A stretch of 64,000 bases of DNA from DATBJG01 sp963790545 (GTDB lineage Bacteria > Acidobacteriota > Vicinamibacteria > Vicinamibacterales > JAMQPK01): positions 1-64,000 of the forward strand of contig CAWBPA010000018.1 in NCBI GenBank assembly GCA_963790545.1, written 5' to 3'. Below are positions 9,545 through 17,498 of this stretch, in pieces (the stretch's first letter is position 1; every line of letters starts with the position of its first letter). Both the position numbers and the translations under genes were made by a program. The notes beneath the pieces are model-generated. The model had not been told where the DNA came from. It saw nothing but the letters and a program-made list of their open reading frames with translations, and made no database searches.

Positions 9545-10410
9545 TCACGCATCCGGAAAAGGTGCTGTTTCCGGATGATGGCATTACAAAGGGTGAGCTT
9601 GCCGCCTACTATCAGGCGGTCGCCAAGGTCATGGTGCCGCACATCCGCAAGCGCCCCGTGACGATGGAGCGGTACCCGGCCGGCATTGGAACGAAGGGCT
9701 TCTTCCACAAGGACGTCTCAAAGGGATTCCCGACGTGGCTTCAACGCATTGAAGTTCCGAAGCACGGAGGAAAAGTCCATCATGCGCTCGTGACCGACAC
9801 GCGATCGTTGCTCTGGGTCGTCAACCAGAACTGCATTACGCCACATGTATGGACGTCCCGCGTGCCGGATTTGTATCAACCGGACGTCTGCGTGTTCGAC
9901 CTCGATCCATCCGGAGACGATCCTGAGGTGCTCCGCGCTGCCGCGCTAGGTCTCCGTGACCTCCTCACCGAGCTGGGATTGCGGAGCTGGGTGAAGACGT
10001 CCGGTTCCAAGGGTTTTCACATTGTCGTGTCGCTCGATGGCAAAAGCAGCTTCGGCGCGGTGTCGAGATTTGCGCACGCTGTGGGGACAATCCTCGTCGA
10101 TCGCGACCCCAGACATCTGACGCAGGAGTTCAGCAAAGCGGACCGAGGCGGACGAATTTTCGTTGACACGGGACGCAACGGCTACAGCGCGACGTTCGCT
10201 GCCGCGTACGCCGTACGCGCCAAACCCGGCGCGCCTGTTTCCGCACCGTGCACATGGGAGGAAGTAGAGCGCGGCGAGGTCGGCCCGAGGACGTACACGC
10301 TGCGAACGATGGCCGAACGATTGGCTCGCGTGGGTGACTTGTGGTCGGATGTCCGCAAGAACCGGCGGTCGCTACGCCGCCCGATAGAGCGCCTGCGTAA
10401 GCGAATGTAG
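9541..10410 (+). CDS. LigD-type polymerase/primase domain protein
   Basis: 289 residues, start fixed by the ATGA overlap with the ligase. It carries the archaeo-eukaryotic primase fold of LigD polymerase: HPEKVLFPDDGITKGELAAYY, RPVTMERYPAGI, FFHKDVSKGFP, the metal-binding FDLDPSGDD (Asp120 and Asp122), TSGSKGFHIVV and FVDTGRNGYSATFAAAYAVR. This domain adds ribonucleotides at broken ends before ligation. The split of LigD into two short genes is common outside mycobacteria and pseudomonads. Confidence 0.92.
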   Translation: MITHPEKVLFPDDGITKGELAAYYQAVAKVMVPHIRKRPVTMERYPAGIGTKGFFHKDVSKGFPTWLQRIEVPKHGGKVHHALVTDTRSLLWVVNQNCITPHVWTSRVPDLYQPDVCVFDLDPSGDDPEVLRAAALGLRDLLTELGLRSWVKTSGSKGFHIVVSLDGKSSFGAVSRFAHAVGTILVDRDPRHLTQEFSKADRGGRIFVDTGRNGYSATFAAAYAVRAKPGAPVSAPCTWEEVERGEVGPRTYTLRTMAERLARVGDLWSDVRKNRRSLRRPIERLRKRM

Positions 10411-10462
10411 CGCGGGCCTTTCAAGGCCCGCGACCCGGGACGCGGACCCTAAAGGGTCCGCG
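10411..10462. terminator. Two tandem perfect hairpins between convergent genes
   Basis: Hairpin 1 has arms CGCGGGCCTT and AAGGCCCGCG with loop TC (10411-10432). Hairpin 2 has arms CGCGGACCCT and AGGGTCCGCG with loop AA (10441-10462). They fill the gap between the polymerase gene and the convergent DUF3014 gene, so bidirectional termination is likely. They also look like mobile REP-type units, since similar palindromes recur nearby. Confidence 0.65.
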
Positions 10463-11287
10463 CTACGGGTTCAGTTTCAGGAGCGCGGCAATCTCGCGCA
10501 GCTTGGTTTGAATGGCTTGGACGTTTCGTGGTCCCATCCGCAACAGATGCTTCTGCGGCGGCGACAGGGACTCGAGTTTTTCATCCGCGTATTCGTAGGA
10601 AACGATTTTCAGCCGCAACGGAACCTCGCCCTCGACCACCGGCACCTCGAGCAATTCGCCGATGGCCCGCTCGAGCACTCGATCGAAGTCGCCTCCTTGA
10701 TAGCCGAGATCCCCATACGCCTCGAGAATGCGTGGTTTGAGTGTGAGATACAAACGAGCCGTACCGGTCGCATCGAGTGCGGCCACCGCGTCGGCGTAGC
10801 CGTTGTACCGTTCGTAACTTCGAGGGTCAACATACACCGTTCCGCCCGAGCTTCTCGTCCGGAAAGGAGCTTTGGGTCCCAACCCTTTCAAATGCGTGAC
10901 CGGTGTTCGACCTTCCGAGATGTTGTGAGTCACGACGGTAAAATTGCCAATCAGCCCTTTAGTCGCCAACCACGCCAAAACCGTCGGATGGGATGAGAGC
11001 CGACTGACGAGCTCCCGAACGATGGGGTCGGTCTCGGGGAGCGGCGGAAGCGCGATATTTTCACCGGTGAGTGCAGTTCCTTTCTGTTCCTGGGCTACCG
11101 CCGGTGCGGGCGTCATCGAGGCCGCCGGCTCTTGGGGCACATTCCGCCGGAGCAGAAAATAGCCCACGCCGGCTGCAATCACGAGCAGGACCCCGATGAT
11201 GATGGCCCAGCGCGTCCGATTCGACTGGGTGGGACCGAACGGTCCCCTCGCCGGAGGGTTCAGGTCGTAGTCGTCGAATGACGGCAC
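10463..11287 (-). CDS. DUF3014 membrane-anchored protein
   Basis: 274 residues: a short cytoplasmic N-terminus, one membrane helix (RWAIIIGVLLVIAAGVGYFLL, residues about 27-47), a Pro/Ala linker, then a periplasmic domain. The order DPIVRELVSRLSSHPTVLAWL, then VYVDPRSYERYNGYADAVAALD, TLKPRILEAYGDLGY and VLERAIGELLEVPV matches DUF3014. No enzyme motif is known for this family. It stands alone, convergent with the ligase operon. Confidence 0.8.
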   Translation of the reverse strand: MPSFDDYDLNPPARGPFGPTQSNRTRWAIIIGVLLVIAAGVGYFLLRRNVPQEPAASMTPAPAVAQEQKGTALTGENIALPPLPETDPIVRELVSRLSSHPTVLAWLATKGLIGNFTVVTHNISEGRTPVTHLKGLGPKAPFRTRSSGGTVYVDPRSYERYNGYADAVAALDATGTARLYLTLKPRILEAYGDLGYQGGDFDRVLERAIGELLEVPVVEGEVPLRLKIVSYEYADEKLESLSPPQKHLLRMGPRNVQAIQTKLREIAALLKLNP

Positions 11288-11340
11288 AGATCTAGTCTAC
11301 TCCCTCGAAACGTGGAGAGACCTATATGCGTGCGGATGTT

Positions 11341-11745
11341 TCAGCGGGTATTGGCAATTCGGGGGCTCGAGCCAACCTGTTCGTACCAGAAGCCGTCCGC
11401 AGGTCGGTCGAGCCGCCAGACGTACAGGCCGTTTGGTTGCACGCGGGCGACGCTGCCGGTCACCACCACCTTATCGCCTGGTTTGAATGTCGTGGCCGTG
11501 ACGCCAATGGCCACGAGCTCGAAGCGATTGTCCATCTCGAGCCGCCACTGTTGGACCTGACCGTTGGCGTCCCTGACATCGATGAAAAGAAAGGGATGGG
11601 GGTTGATGAGCTGGAATTGAGCGACAGTGCCTTCGATCGTCACCCGCCGGCTGCCGTCGTACACGCTCGAAATTGAATGATGCGCCTGCGCCGCCATACT
11701 TCCCGTGACGACTGCCGCGGCAAACGAAAGCGTCCAGCGGGACAT
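11341..11745 (-). CDS. DUF6152 family exported protein
   Basis: 134 residues with a signal peptide (SRWTLSFAAAVVTGSMAAQAHH). It has the family hallmarks: AHHSISSVYDGSRRVTIEGTV just after the leader, INPHPFLFIDVRD, a conserved W in QQWRLEMDN, and a final VVVTGSVARVQPNGLYV beta segment. This is a small beta-sheet domain of unknown role. It lies 22 bases downstream of a PDLxGxW gene on the same strand, an arrangement seen again at 34946-36990. Confidence 0.78.
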   Translation of the reverse strand: MSRWTLSFAAAVVTGSMAAQAHHSISSVYDGSRRVTIEGTVAQFQLINPHPFLFIDVRDANGQVQQWRLEMDNRFELVAIGVTATTFKPGDKVVVTGSVARVQPNGLYVWRLDRPADGFWYEQVGSSPRIANTR

Positions 11746-11767
11746 CGATCGATTCTACCGCACAGCT

Positions 11768-12589
11768 CTACTTGCGGAAGCGGCTGCTGAACTTTTCGTT
11801 CTCGAGGCACACAAACTCGATGAGATCCGTGTCTACCAGCAGGCGTTGATTGACTCTGACGGTCCACGGCCGCGTATAGGCCTTCGGATCGTCAATCGTC
11901 ACGTCGATCTCGAGTCTGCCGAAGTTGGGGCGGCGGAAACGCTCGATGAGCTTCCCTTGGGATGTGAGCGGGGCGCCGTTGACGTCGAGCCACCCTTCTT
12001 CTCTGAAATTGGTCGTCTCGACGACCAGTTCGTCACCCTCCCACCAGCCCCTGGCGTACCCGAACCACCACGGTTGCGGGTCATTGTCTGGTGTGGGACG
12101 CCCGTCCAGGAAGATCTGACGGATACCTGCGTTGGCCTCGTACAGAATGACGATAAGGGTTGGGGTCTGGATGATCTTTCGCGGCTGCGAGTGCGTGTGC
12201 AGCTGCATGTGCCCGAGCGGCAGACAGGCCGCATCCGGGTTGTTCTTGCTCTCGACCGCCATGCGTTGTTTGCGGAGCTCGGCGGCCCAGGGCTGGAACG
12301 GTAGTCCTTCTTTGAATCCTGCTTCGATATTCCAGAATGTCGCCTCGGGTGGTGTCCCGGGCGGTGGATCCGGTGGCCGGCCTCGAAAGCCGAGGATGCC
12401 GGCATAGTTCCAGATGCCCGAGAGGTCAGGTTTCCCATCGGCCGTTCGTGGAGCCGGCGCCGAGAGATCGGGTTTACCGTCGGTCGTCCGTGGCACGCCG
12501 GCCGACGGATACGGCGGCCACTGCGCCGGGAGCGACGAAGGCACGGCCATGGCTGTCGCCAGAGCGACGGCCGACACCATCGGTCGCAT
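11768..12589 (-). CDS. Exported PDLxGxW-family protein
   Basis: 273 residues from the ATG at 12589 (MRPMVSAVALATAMAVPSSLPAQ signal peptide); an ATG at 12634 is also in frame but puts a charged stretch before the leader. The mature N-terminus has a tandem motif, RTTDGKPDLSAPAPRTADGK then PDLSGIWN. The rest carries the family's recurrent blocks: LPLGHMQLHTHSQPRKIIQTP, ILYEANAGIRQIFLDGRP, WWEGDELVVETTNF and the ERFRRPNFGRLEIDVTIDDP end. No catalytic signature is known to me. It is probably periplasmic or secreted and is co-directional with the DUF6152 gene. Confidence 0.7.
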   Translation of the reverse strand: MRPMVSAVALATAMAVPSSLPAQWPPYPSAGVPRTTDGKPDLSAPAPRTADGKPDLSGIWNYAGILGFRGRPPDPPPGTPPEATFWNIEAGFKEGLPFQPWAAELRKQRMAVESKNNPDAACLPLGHMQLHTHSQPRKIIQTPTLIVILYEANAGIRQIFLDGRPTPDNDPQPWWFGYARGWWEGDELVVETTNFREEGWLDVNGAPLTSQGKLIERFRRPNFGRLEIDVTIDDPKAYTRPWTVRVNQRLLVDTDLIEFVCLENEKFSSRFRK

Positions 12590-12736
12590 CGAGTCCCACT
12601 TCGGACATCTCAAAAATCTCGGGCGCCTTTCCATATCCGACGGACTTTTTCATGTCGAATTGGCCTCGGACGATTGGGGCGCCGTCGCGGGTTCACCGCG
12701 AAGCGCCCCATCGACATGCCGACGACTTGCCAATTT

Positions 12737-13969
12737 TCACGCGGCCGCGACGGTCGGAAGGTTCAGGAGTTCCTGAAGTCGGGCCGCGAGCGTCTCATCG
12801 ATGATCAGATGATTCACCAGCTTTTCGCGACATACCACCGCCTGCACGATGTCCGCCTTGTTCGCGCCAATCGCCACGAGGATAACGCCTGGCCGGTCGC
12901 TGTTCTTTGCGCAGGCGCTGATGCGTCGGAGCTGCTCGATTCGAATGCCCGTCCAAAGACGGCGCCAGGCCGAGAACATCTTCTCCTGCGCCTTCGTAAA
13001 TTCTCCATCCTTGGGAATCAGCACACCGGCGATATCGCCCAAGGCCAGTTCTGCGAGCCTTCCCCGAGTAAACCCTGGAATGCTGATGAATTCATTTTGA
13101 AAAGCGTGGTAACCCTCCCCAAAGCCTCCTGCGCTGGTCACTAACGTGTCGAGTTCTTCGACAAGGCCGCCCGTGTTGGAGTCGCCGAAGATTTCCTTAT
13201 AAGAGCGCAAACACCGAATGAGGTCGAACACGACCGTTTGATTGTGGCCGGCAAATTCTTCGGGGATGACCGGTGGTATGCCGCGGAGCGAGGGAACGCG
13301 AGAACCTGAGAGCATTTCGCTCAGGCGCTCGGCTAAATCAGTAGACGCAAACATGGGTTTGGCGCCACCCAATGGTTCTCCTGACGTGGGCACCACCATC
13401 AGATCCCTCGCGCGACCGGCTTGTCCTCGGGCAACACTTGCGACGGCTTCGATGCTCACACCAATTGAGGCTCCGAACGTCACGCCAATTCGGCGGGCTC
13501 CCGCTAGCAGCTCGAACAGCGTGGGTGCCGCTCGTCCAGCGAAGCGCGACAGCCGGTTGTCCCAGCCTGCGTCTCCGTTGGCCTTCGTCGGTCCACTCCA
13601 GAAGACATGCAACGACTTCAGCGTCCCACCGGATCGTTCGCGAAGAACCTGCTGCAGGCCACCGTGGAACTGAGCAGTCTCTTTGATCGCTTTGAGATAT
13701 TCCTCCCCAGGACAGTCGGTCCCGATCTGCGTCACAATCCAGCCGTTCTCTCTTGCCCATTTCAAATCCCGTGAGACCGTCGACTCACTGACATTGATCC
13801 CATAACTCTTCCGCAGAACGTCGGGAACCTTAGAGGGATCGTGTTTCTGCTGAACGACCAAATCGACAACAATCGCGCGGCGCTGCTTGAGCCTCTTCTC
13901 TTCCTCCTGGTTAGGCTGACGATGCGACTTTCCCGTCACGGATTCCGGCTTGCGACTCTGCCTTGCCAT
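12737..13969 (-). CDS. SorC-family transcriptional regulator, divergent from the ubiquitin-like operon
   Basis: 410 residues from the ATG at 13969, which has AGGAG seven bases upstream; frames further upstream are open but lack a ribosome site. The N-terminus is basic (MARQSRKPESVTGKSHRQPN), followed by a helix-turn-helix (DVLRKSYGINVSESTVSRDLKWARENGWI). The C-terminal ~250 residues resemble the SorC/DeoR sugar-phosphate-binding domain: GARRIGVTFGASIGVSIEAV, VVPTSGEPLGG, and the closing ANKADIVQAVVCREKLVNHLIIDETLAARL. Such proteins are effector-controlled repressors or activators. It is divergent from the 14264-23913 operon and is the obvious candidate for its regulator; the ligand is unknown. 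Confidence 0.75.
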   Translation of the reverse strand: MARQSRKPESVTGKSHRQPNQEEEKRLKQRRAIVVDLVVQQKHDPSKVPDVLRKSYGINVSESTVSRDLKWARENGWIVTQIGTDCPGEEYLKAIKETAQFHGGLQQVLRERSGGTLKSLHVFWSGPTKANGDAGWDNRLSRFAGRAAPTLFELLAGARRIGVTFGASIGVSIEAVASVARGQAGRARDLMVVPTSGEPLGGAKPMFASTDLAERLSEMLSGSRVPSLRGIPPVIPEEFAGHNQTVVFDLIRCLRSYKEIFGDSNTGGLVEELDTLVTSAGGFGEGYHAFQNEFISIPGFTRGRLAELALGDIAGVLIPKDGEFTKAQEKMFSAWRRLWTGIRIEQLRRISACAKNSDRPGVILVAIGANKADIVQAVVCREKLVNHLIIDETLAARLQELLNLPTVAAA

Positions 13970-14263
13970 TTTCATCTCCTCTAACGCGCGGTGGATGTCT
14001 GCGACACAACGCCTCGGGGCCGCTGCGCGCGACAGGCGTACGCGTGCTTGTCGCCAAACCTGAGTTGGGGGTGACTGAGTCCTTATATCATGTCGCGCCG
14101 TTGCTCGACGGAGAAACACCTTGCATCGATCTGTTCGTCCTCGCAATAAGTTCCGCCCGCATGTAACACCGCCGACGTGCAAAAACTGTCAGTACTCTTG
14201 AACATCGTTGGCTGCTAAAAAGAGAGCGTGAAGTTTTCGCACGCGATCGAAAGGAGCAGCCAA
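13970..14263. promoter_or_regulatory. Divergent intergenic region of the regulator and the ubiquitin-like operon
   Basis: 294 bases without a gene. It must hold the promoters for both directions. AGGAG at 13976-13980 (minus strand) serves the regulator, and AAGGAG at 14251-14256 lies seven bases before the RING gene start. An AT-rich TATATCAT stands at about 14090. I could not pick a convincing -35/-10 pair or a clear operator palindrome. Confidence 0.5.
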
Positions 14264-14722
14264 ATGATGTGGTGGCGTTGGGACAACGATCAGAAATGCT
14301 GGCAGGCCACGTTGGTACCGCCCGATGCGGCATTCATCGTGAGCGATCACACGCGGTTGCTCCCCGTGAGCAACGGACGTCACTGGGCACTGCTCGCTGC
14401 GGACGCGGCTGCCACGGTGAACGGCCGACCGTGCCTGCCGATCGAGATCCTCGACGATCGCGACGAAGTGCGACTCGCCGGTGAACACTTCTGCCTCAGC
14501 ACAGAGTCGCCAGCCGACGTTGTCGCATTCGACGCCGCGGCACACGCAAGGAAGATCTGCTGCGCGAAGTGCCTGAGTCACCTCGCCGACGGAGATCGAA
14601 TCGTTCGGTGTCCCAAATGTCACAGCCATCACCATGCGTCGTGCTGGTCCTCCGACACGCGCTGCCTGAAATGTGGCCTGCCCACCAGTGGCGCGCTCTG
14701 GGCTCCCGACCCGTTGAATTGA
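14264..14722 (+). CDS. Prokaryotic RING-finger protein, candidate E3
   Basis: 152 residues; ATG 14264 is chosen because AAGGAG lies seven bases upstream. Residues 1-85 are beta-rich with an FHA-like pattern (ATVNGRPCLPIEILDDRDEV then RLAGEHFCLS). Residues 100-137 form a binuclear treble-clef: C100-x2-C103, C116-x2-C119, H123 or H124, C127, C134-x2-C137, in ICCAKC..VRCPKCHSHHHASCW..CLKC. This matches the Prok-RING type known from bacterial ubiquitin-like operons. First gene of the operon, so an E3-like or adaptor role is inferred. The FHA-like assignment is by eye and weak. Confidence 0.8.
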   Translation: MMWWRWDNDQKCWQATLVPPDAAFIVSDHTRLLPVSNGRHWALLAADAAATVNGRPCLPIEILDDRDEVRLAGEHFCLSTESPADVVAFDAAAHARKICCAKCLSHLADGDRIVRCPKCHSHHHASCWSSDTRCLKCGLPTSGALWAPDPLN

Positions 14723-14736
14723 GCGTACGAGACGTC

Positions 14737-15921
14737 ATGGTGACCAGTCAGCGATACGCGCGTCTCGAGGCGATGCCCGCGCTCGGTGCCGAGGGCCTGG
14801 CCGTCGTGCGGAGCAAGCGCGTGGCGGTGCTGGGTGTCGGCAATATCGGCGGACAGCTCGCCCAGCACCTCGTACTTCTGGGCGTGTCCGTCGTGCTCGT
14901 CGATCGGGACGTCGTGTCTGACCTAAACCTCGGGACCCAGGGATTCACCGAACGCCAGATTCATGGGCCGAAAGTGAACGCCCGCGCCGAATGGCTCGGC
15001 CCCCTCAATCCGACGTGCCGGATCGAGCCTGTTCACGCAGATATCCGGCGGCTTGGCCTGGGGGCCCTGCGTGAAACGTCCCTCCTCTTCAGCTGCCTCG
15101 ACAACCGGCCAAGCCGGGTTCTCGTCAACGAGCTGGCCATGCGCCTCGGCATTCCGTGGATCGACGCGGCGCTCGACGGATCCGGCACGTCGCTCTTCGG
15201 CCGCGTGGCCTGCTACGACCCCCGCGTTGAAGACTCCGCGTGCTACTTGTGCCCCCACGACGCGGCTTCATTGCAGGCTCTTCGGAACGAAACCGGCGTC
15301 GGAAAGGGGTGTTCCGGCGCCTGGTGGAAGACCACCGACGACGTCTCCACGCCGACGCTCGCAGTTTCCGCGCTGGGCGGTGCCGCGGCGTCGCTTCAGG
15401 CTGTCTGGGGTTTGACCGTGCTGTTAGGCCGCGTTGAAGAAGTCGCTGGCAAAGAGGTCTATTTCGATCTCGGCCGCCGGATGCTGTCCACCCACCGACT
15501 GAAACGTAATCCGCGCTGCCTTCTCGATCACCAGAGCTGGTATCTGACGCCGCTCGGCAAACGTTCGAGGCACGCCACGGTAGCCGAGACATTCAAGTTC
15601 GCGGAGGACGTGCTTGGTGAAGATGTCGTGCTGCAGCTCCCGCGGCGCGCCATCGTGACGAATATCAGGTGCCCGCAGTGTGCCCGTGAGAAACACCCGC
15701 TTCGCATCCTCGAAACGGTGGACGCCGCGTATGCGCACTGCGACTGCGGCGGCGAGATGGTTCCGATGTCGACCGATGTGCTCGATCGGTTCGGGCGGTC
15801 GGAAGCCGGACGGTTCCTCGATCGGACGTGGGCAGACCTCGGTCTTCCGGCGGCCGACGTCGTCGTGGCCACGGCCGGCGCAGTCAATCTGCCTCTTCTC
15901 TTGGCCGACGCCAGGGAGTGA
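14737..15921 (+). CDS. E1-like ThiF/UBA-fold activating enzyme with zinc ribbon (set 1)
   Basis: 394 residues from ATG 14737, 14 bases after the RING gene. It has the Rossmann motif VAVLGVGNIGGQ (residues 29-40), the acidic VLVDRDVVSDLNLGTQGF, and CLDNRPSR with Asp122 in the adenylation site. Cys169-x2-Cys172 (ACYLC) and Cys312-x2-Cys315 plus Cys335/337 form a likely structural zinc site and ribbon. Cys192 (GKGCSGA) precedes TPTLAVSALGGAAASLQAVW and is a candidate thioester cysteine. E1 enzymes adenylate the C-terminus of a ubiquitin-like protein and pass it to E2. The E2 gene follows six bases later. Confidence 0.9.
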   Translation: MVTSQRYARLEAMPALGAEGLAVVRSKRVAVLGVGNIGGQLAQHLVLLGVSVVLVDRDVVSDLNLGTQGFTERQIHGPKVNARAEWLGPLNPTCRIEPVHADIRRLGLGALRETSLLFSCLDNRPSRVLVNELAMRLGIPWIDAALDGSGTSLFGRVACYDPRVEDSACYLCPHDAASLQALRNETGVGKGCSGAWWKTTDDVSTPTLAVSALGGAAASLQAVWGLTVLLGRVEEVAGKEVYFDLGRRMLSTHRLKRNPRCLLDHQSWYLTPLGKRSRHATVAETFKFAEDVLGEDVVLQLPRRAIVTNIRCPQCAREKHPLRILETVDAAYAHCDCGGEMVPMSTDVLDRFGRSEAGRFLDRTWADLGLPAADVVVATAGAVNLPLLLADARE

Positions 15922-15926
15922 CAACC

Positions 15927-16460
15927 ATGGATCAAGTCTTCGAGACCTTCCTTGAAAACACGGCGGCCGATGCTTTCGAGTTGCAGGACAGAAGCGACGT
16001 GATGACGCTCACGCCCCTTCCGCCATTCCCCGCATCCCGGTACAGCTGCACCTTTCAGATCCCATATCTCCACCGACTCCAATCTGGCATCGTCGCGGTT
16101 CACCCGGGGCCCGTCCACTGTTACATCAGCTTTCCCGAGGATTACCTGCGATCGGCTGACGATCGGTTATTCATGAAAGTTGCTTGCGTCCTCGATCCTG
16201 CGTTTCTCCACCCGAACGTCCTTGCGGGTTCTATCTGCCTCGGAAGTGCGTTTGCACCCGGCACCCCCATTGGAGCGCTCGTCTGGGAATTGTTTGACAT
16301 CGCGACCTACCGCAATTGCACGGTCGACGAACGGAATGCGCTCAACCCGGAAGCGTGTCGCCTGGTCCGCGAGTATCCGGGACTCCTCGAGCAACTGGGA
16401 AAGCCGTCGCTCTTCCGCTCGTCACGCTCGATCCAGGTTTCGGTGAGATCACATGAATAG
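15927..16460 (+). CDS. E2-like ubiquitin-conjugating-fold protein (set 1)
   Basis: 177 residues from ATG 15927, with CAGGGAG eight bases upstream. The E2 fold is readable as strands YSCTFQIPYL, GIVAVHPGPVHCYISFPEDY and FMKVACVLDPAFLHPNV, then GSICLGSAF: His95-Pro-Asn and Cys104 reproduce the HPN...C layout of E2 active sites. A helix GALVWELFDIATYRN and NALNPEACRLVREYP follow, as in bacterial E2 families. It would accept the activated modifier from the E1 encoded just upstream. It overlaps the next gene by eight bases. Confidence 0.87.
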   Translation: MDQVFETFLENTAADAFELQDRSDVMTLTPLPPFPASRYSCTFQIPYLHRLQSGIVAVHPGPVHCYISFPEDYLRSADDRLFMKVACVLDPAFLHPNVLAGSICLGSAFAPGTPIGALVWELFDIATYRNCTVDERNALNPEACRLVREYPGLLEQLGKPSLFRSSRSIQVSVRSHE

Positions 16461-17253
16461 GATGGCAAATCCTTTCGACGAGCTCGCAACGGTCGAGCGG
16501 ACCTTCCAGGTCGATGGTCCGTGGTGCGGACACTTCGAGCTGGACGGCCGATCGGTGCGGTGTGCGATCGACCGAGCGGGCTGGCTGCAGCTGTCGATGC
16601 CGCTTCCCGGAAGCGGCATCGACCTAGTGCGTGAGCATGAACGCCTGCAGCTTCCCATCAAGATTGTGCCGGGACCAGCACTCGTGGGCGAGATGCCATG
16701 CGACGGAGACCTTACCTCGGCATTCGAAGTGCTCCGTGCATCGCTGCACCGCGGCGTGGACCTCCTCGAGTCAGAACGCGGCGCGATCCCTGCGGCGGAC
16801 CATGCGGAGCCAGACATGCTCCTACGACTTGAGTCCATCCTCGATCAGAGTGCGTTCACCTGGAGCGATGCAAACGGACTCGTGTCGACCAGAACCGGAA
16901 ACGGAAAGGTGGTGGCAACCCTACAGACAGAGTCGGTGATATTCCGGGCGCCCATGGCCCATCTCGGTCAGGCGAGCCCTGCTGCGCTCGAGGCACTCGA
17001 GCATTTCATTCTCATGATGAACGCTCGCTTGCGCCTCGTCCGAGGCAGTTTTGTGGCGGGCAGGTTGGTTGGAGAAGTCGTCTGGCCGATTGCCGTGTTG
17101 ACGCCGACGCTGGTCGATCACGCAGTCCGAAGCATCGACGCCAGCCTTCGGACGAAAAAGGCCTGCCTGGCACTCGCGAATGGACACATGGCCGAGCAGT
17201 ATCTCGAATTTCACACACACAGAAAGGATCCTTATGCAGACACTCACCATTGA
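16453..17253 (+). CDS. Unrecognised operon protein, possibly CesT/YbjN-like
   Basis: 266 residues from ATG 16453; ATG 16462 is an alternative start. It overlaps both neighbours, so it belongs to the operon. The N-terminal 120 residues are beta-rich (FQVDGPWCGHFELDGRSV). The C-terminal half, with a beta strand pair then SPAALEALEHFILMMNARLR, VRGSFVAGRLVGEVVWPIAV and PTLVDHAVRSIDASLRT, resembles by eye the CesT/YbjN-type chaperone fold. No catalytic motif is seen. A role as adaptor or chaperone for the E2 or the ubiquitin-like protein is only a guess. Confidence 0.6.
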   Translation: MNRMANPFDELATVERTFQVDGPWCGHFELDGRSVRCAIDRAGWLQLSMPLPGSGIDLVREHERLQLPIKIVPGPALVGEMPCDGDLTSAFEVLRASLHRGVDLLESERGAIPAADHAEPDMLLRLESILDQSAFTWSDANGLVSTRTGNGKVVATLQTESVIFRAPMAHLGQASPAALEALEHFILMMNARLRLVRGSFVAGRLVGEVVWPIAVLTPTLVDHAVRSIDASLRTKKACLALANGHMAEQYLEFHTHRKDPYADTHH

Positions 17254-17497
17254 AGTCACGGATTGGAGCCGCTCCCAGGTTGCAGAGCTATCGGATCTTC
17301 CTCCTGACATGACGGTCGGTGAGGTCCTGGACGAAGTCCAAGATGCGATGTCGCTGCCGCGCGAGCCGTATCACTTGTTGTTCGACGGGGAAAAACTCAA
17401 CCGCAGCGCGACGCTTGAAGAGCTGGGCGTCGAAACGGGCAACGAGCTCACCATCGCACCGGAAGTCTCGGCAGGACGCCGCTCGTCGAGAACCTGA
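17234..17497 (+). CDS. Ubiquitin-like beta-grasp protein (set 1)
   Basis: 87 residues. The pattern is that of ubiquitin: QTLTIEVTDWSR, MTVGEVLDEVQDAMSLP (helix), YHLLFDGEKLNRSATLEELG and GNELTIAPEV. The C-terminus is SAGRRSSRT, so Gly81 would become terminal only after six residues are removed. The JAMM peptidase encoded one base later is the natural candidate. It is taken to be the modifier activated by the set 1 E1. The start lies 20 bases inside the preceding gene, implying coupled translation. Confidence 0.85.
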   Translation: MQTLTIEVTDWSRSQVAELSDLPPDMTVGEVLDEVQDAMSLPREPYHLLFDGEKLNRSATLEELGVETGNELTIAPEVSAGRRSSRT

Positions 17498-17498
17498 A

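Noticed and set aside
13970..14263. Clear sigma70 promoter for the ubiquitin-like operon
   Set aside because: Several weak -35 and -10 words exist but none had both good boxes and 16-18 base spacing.
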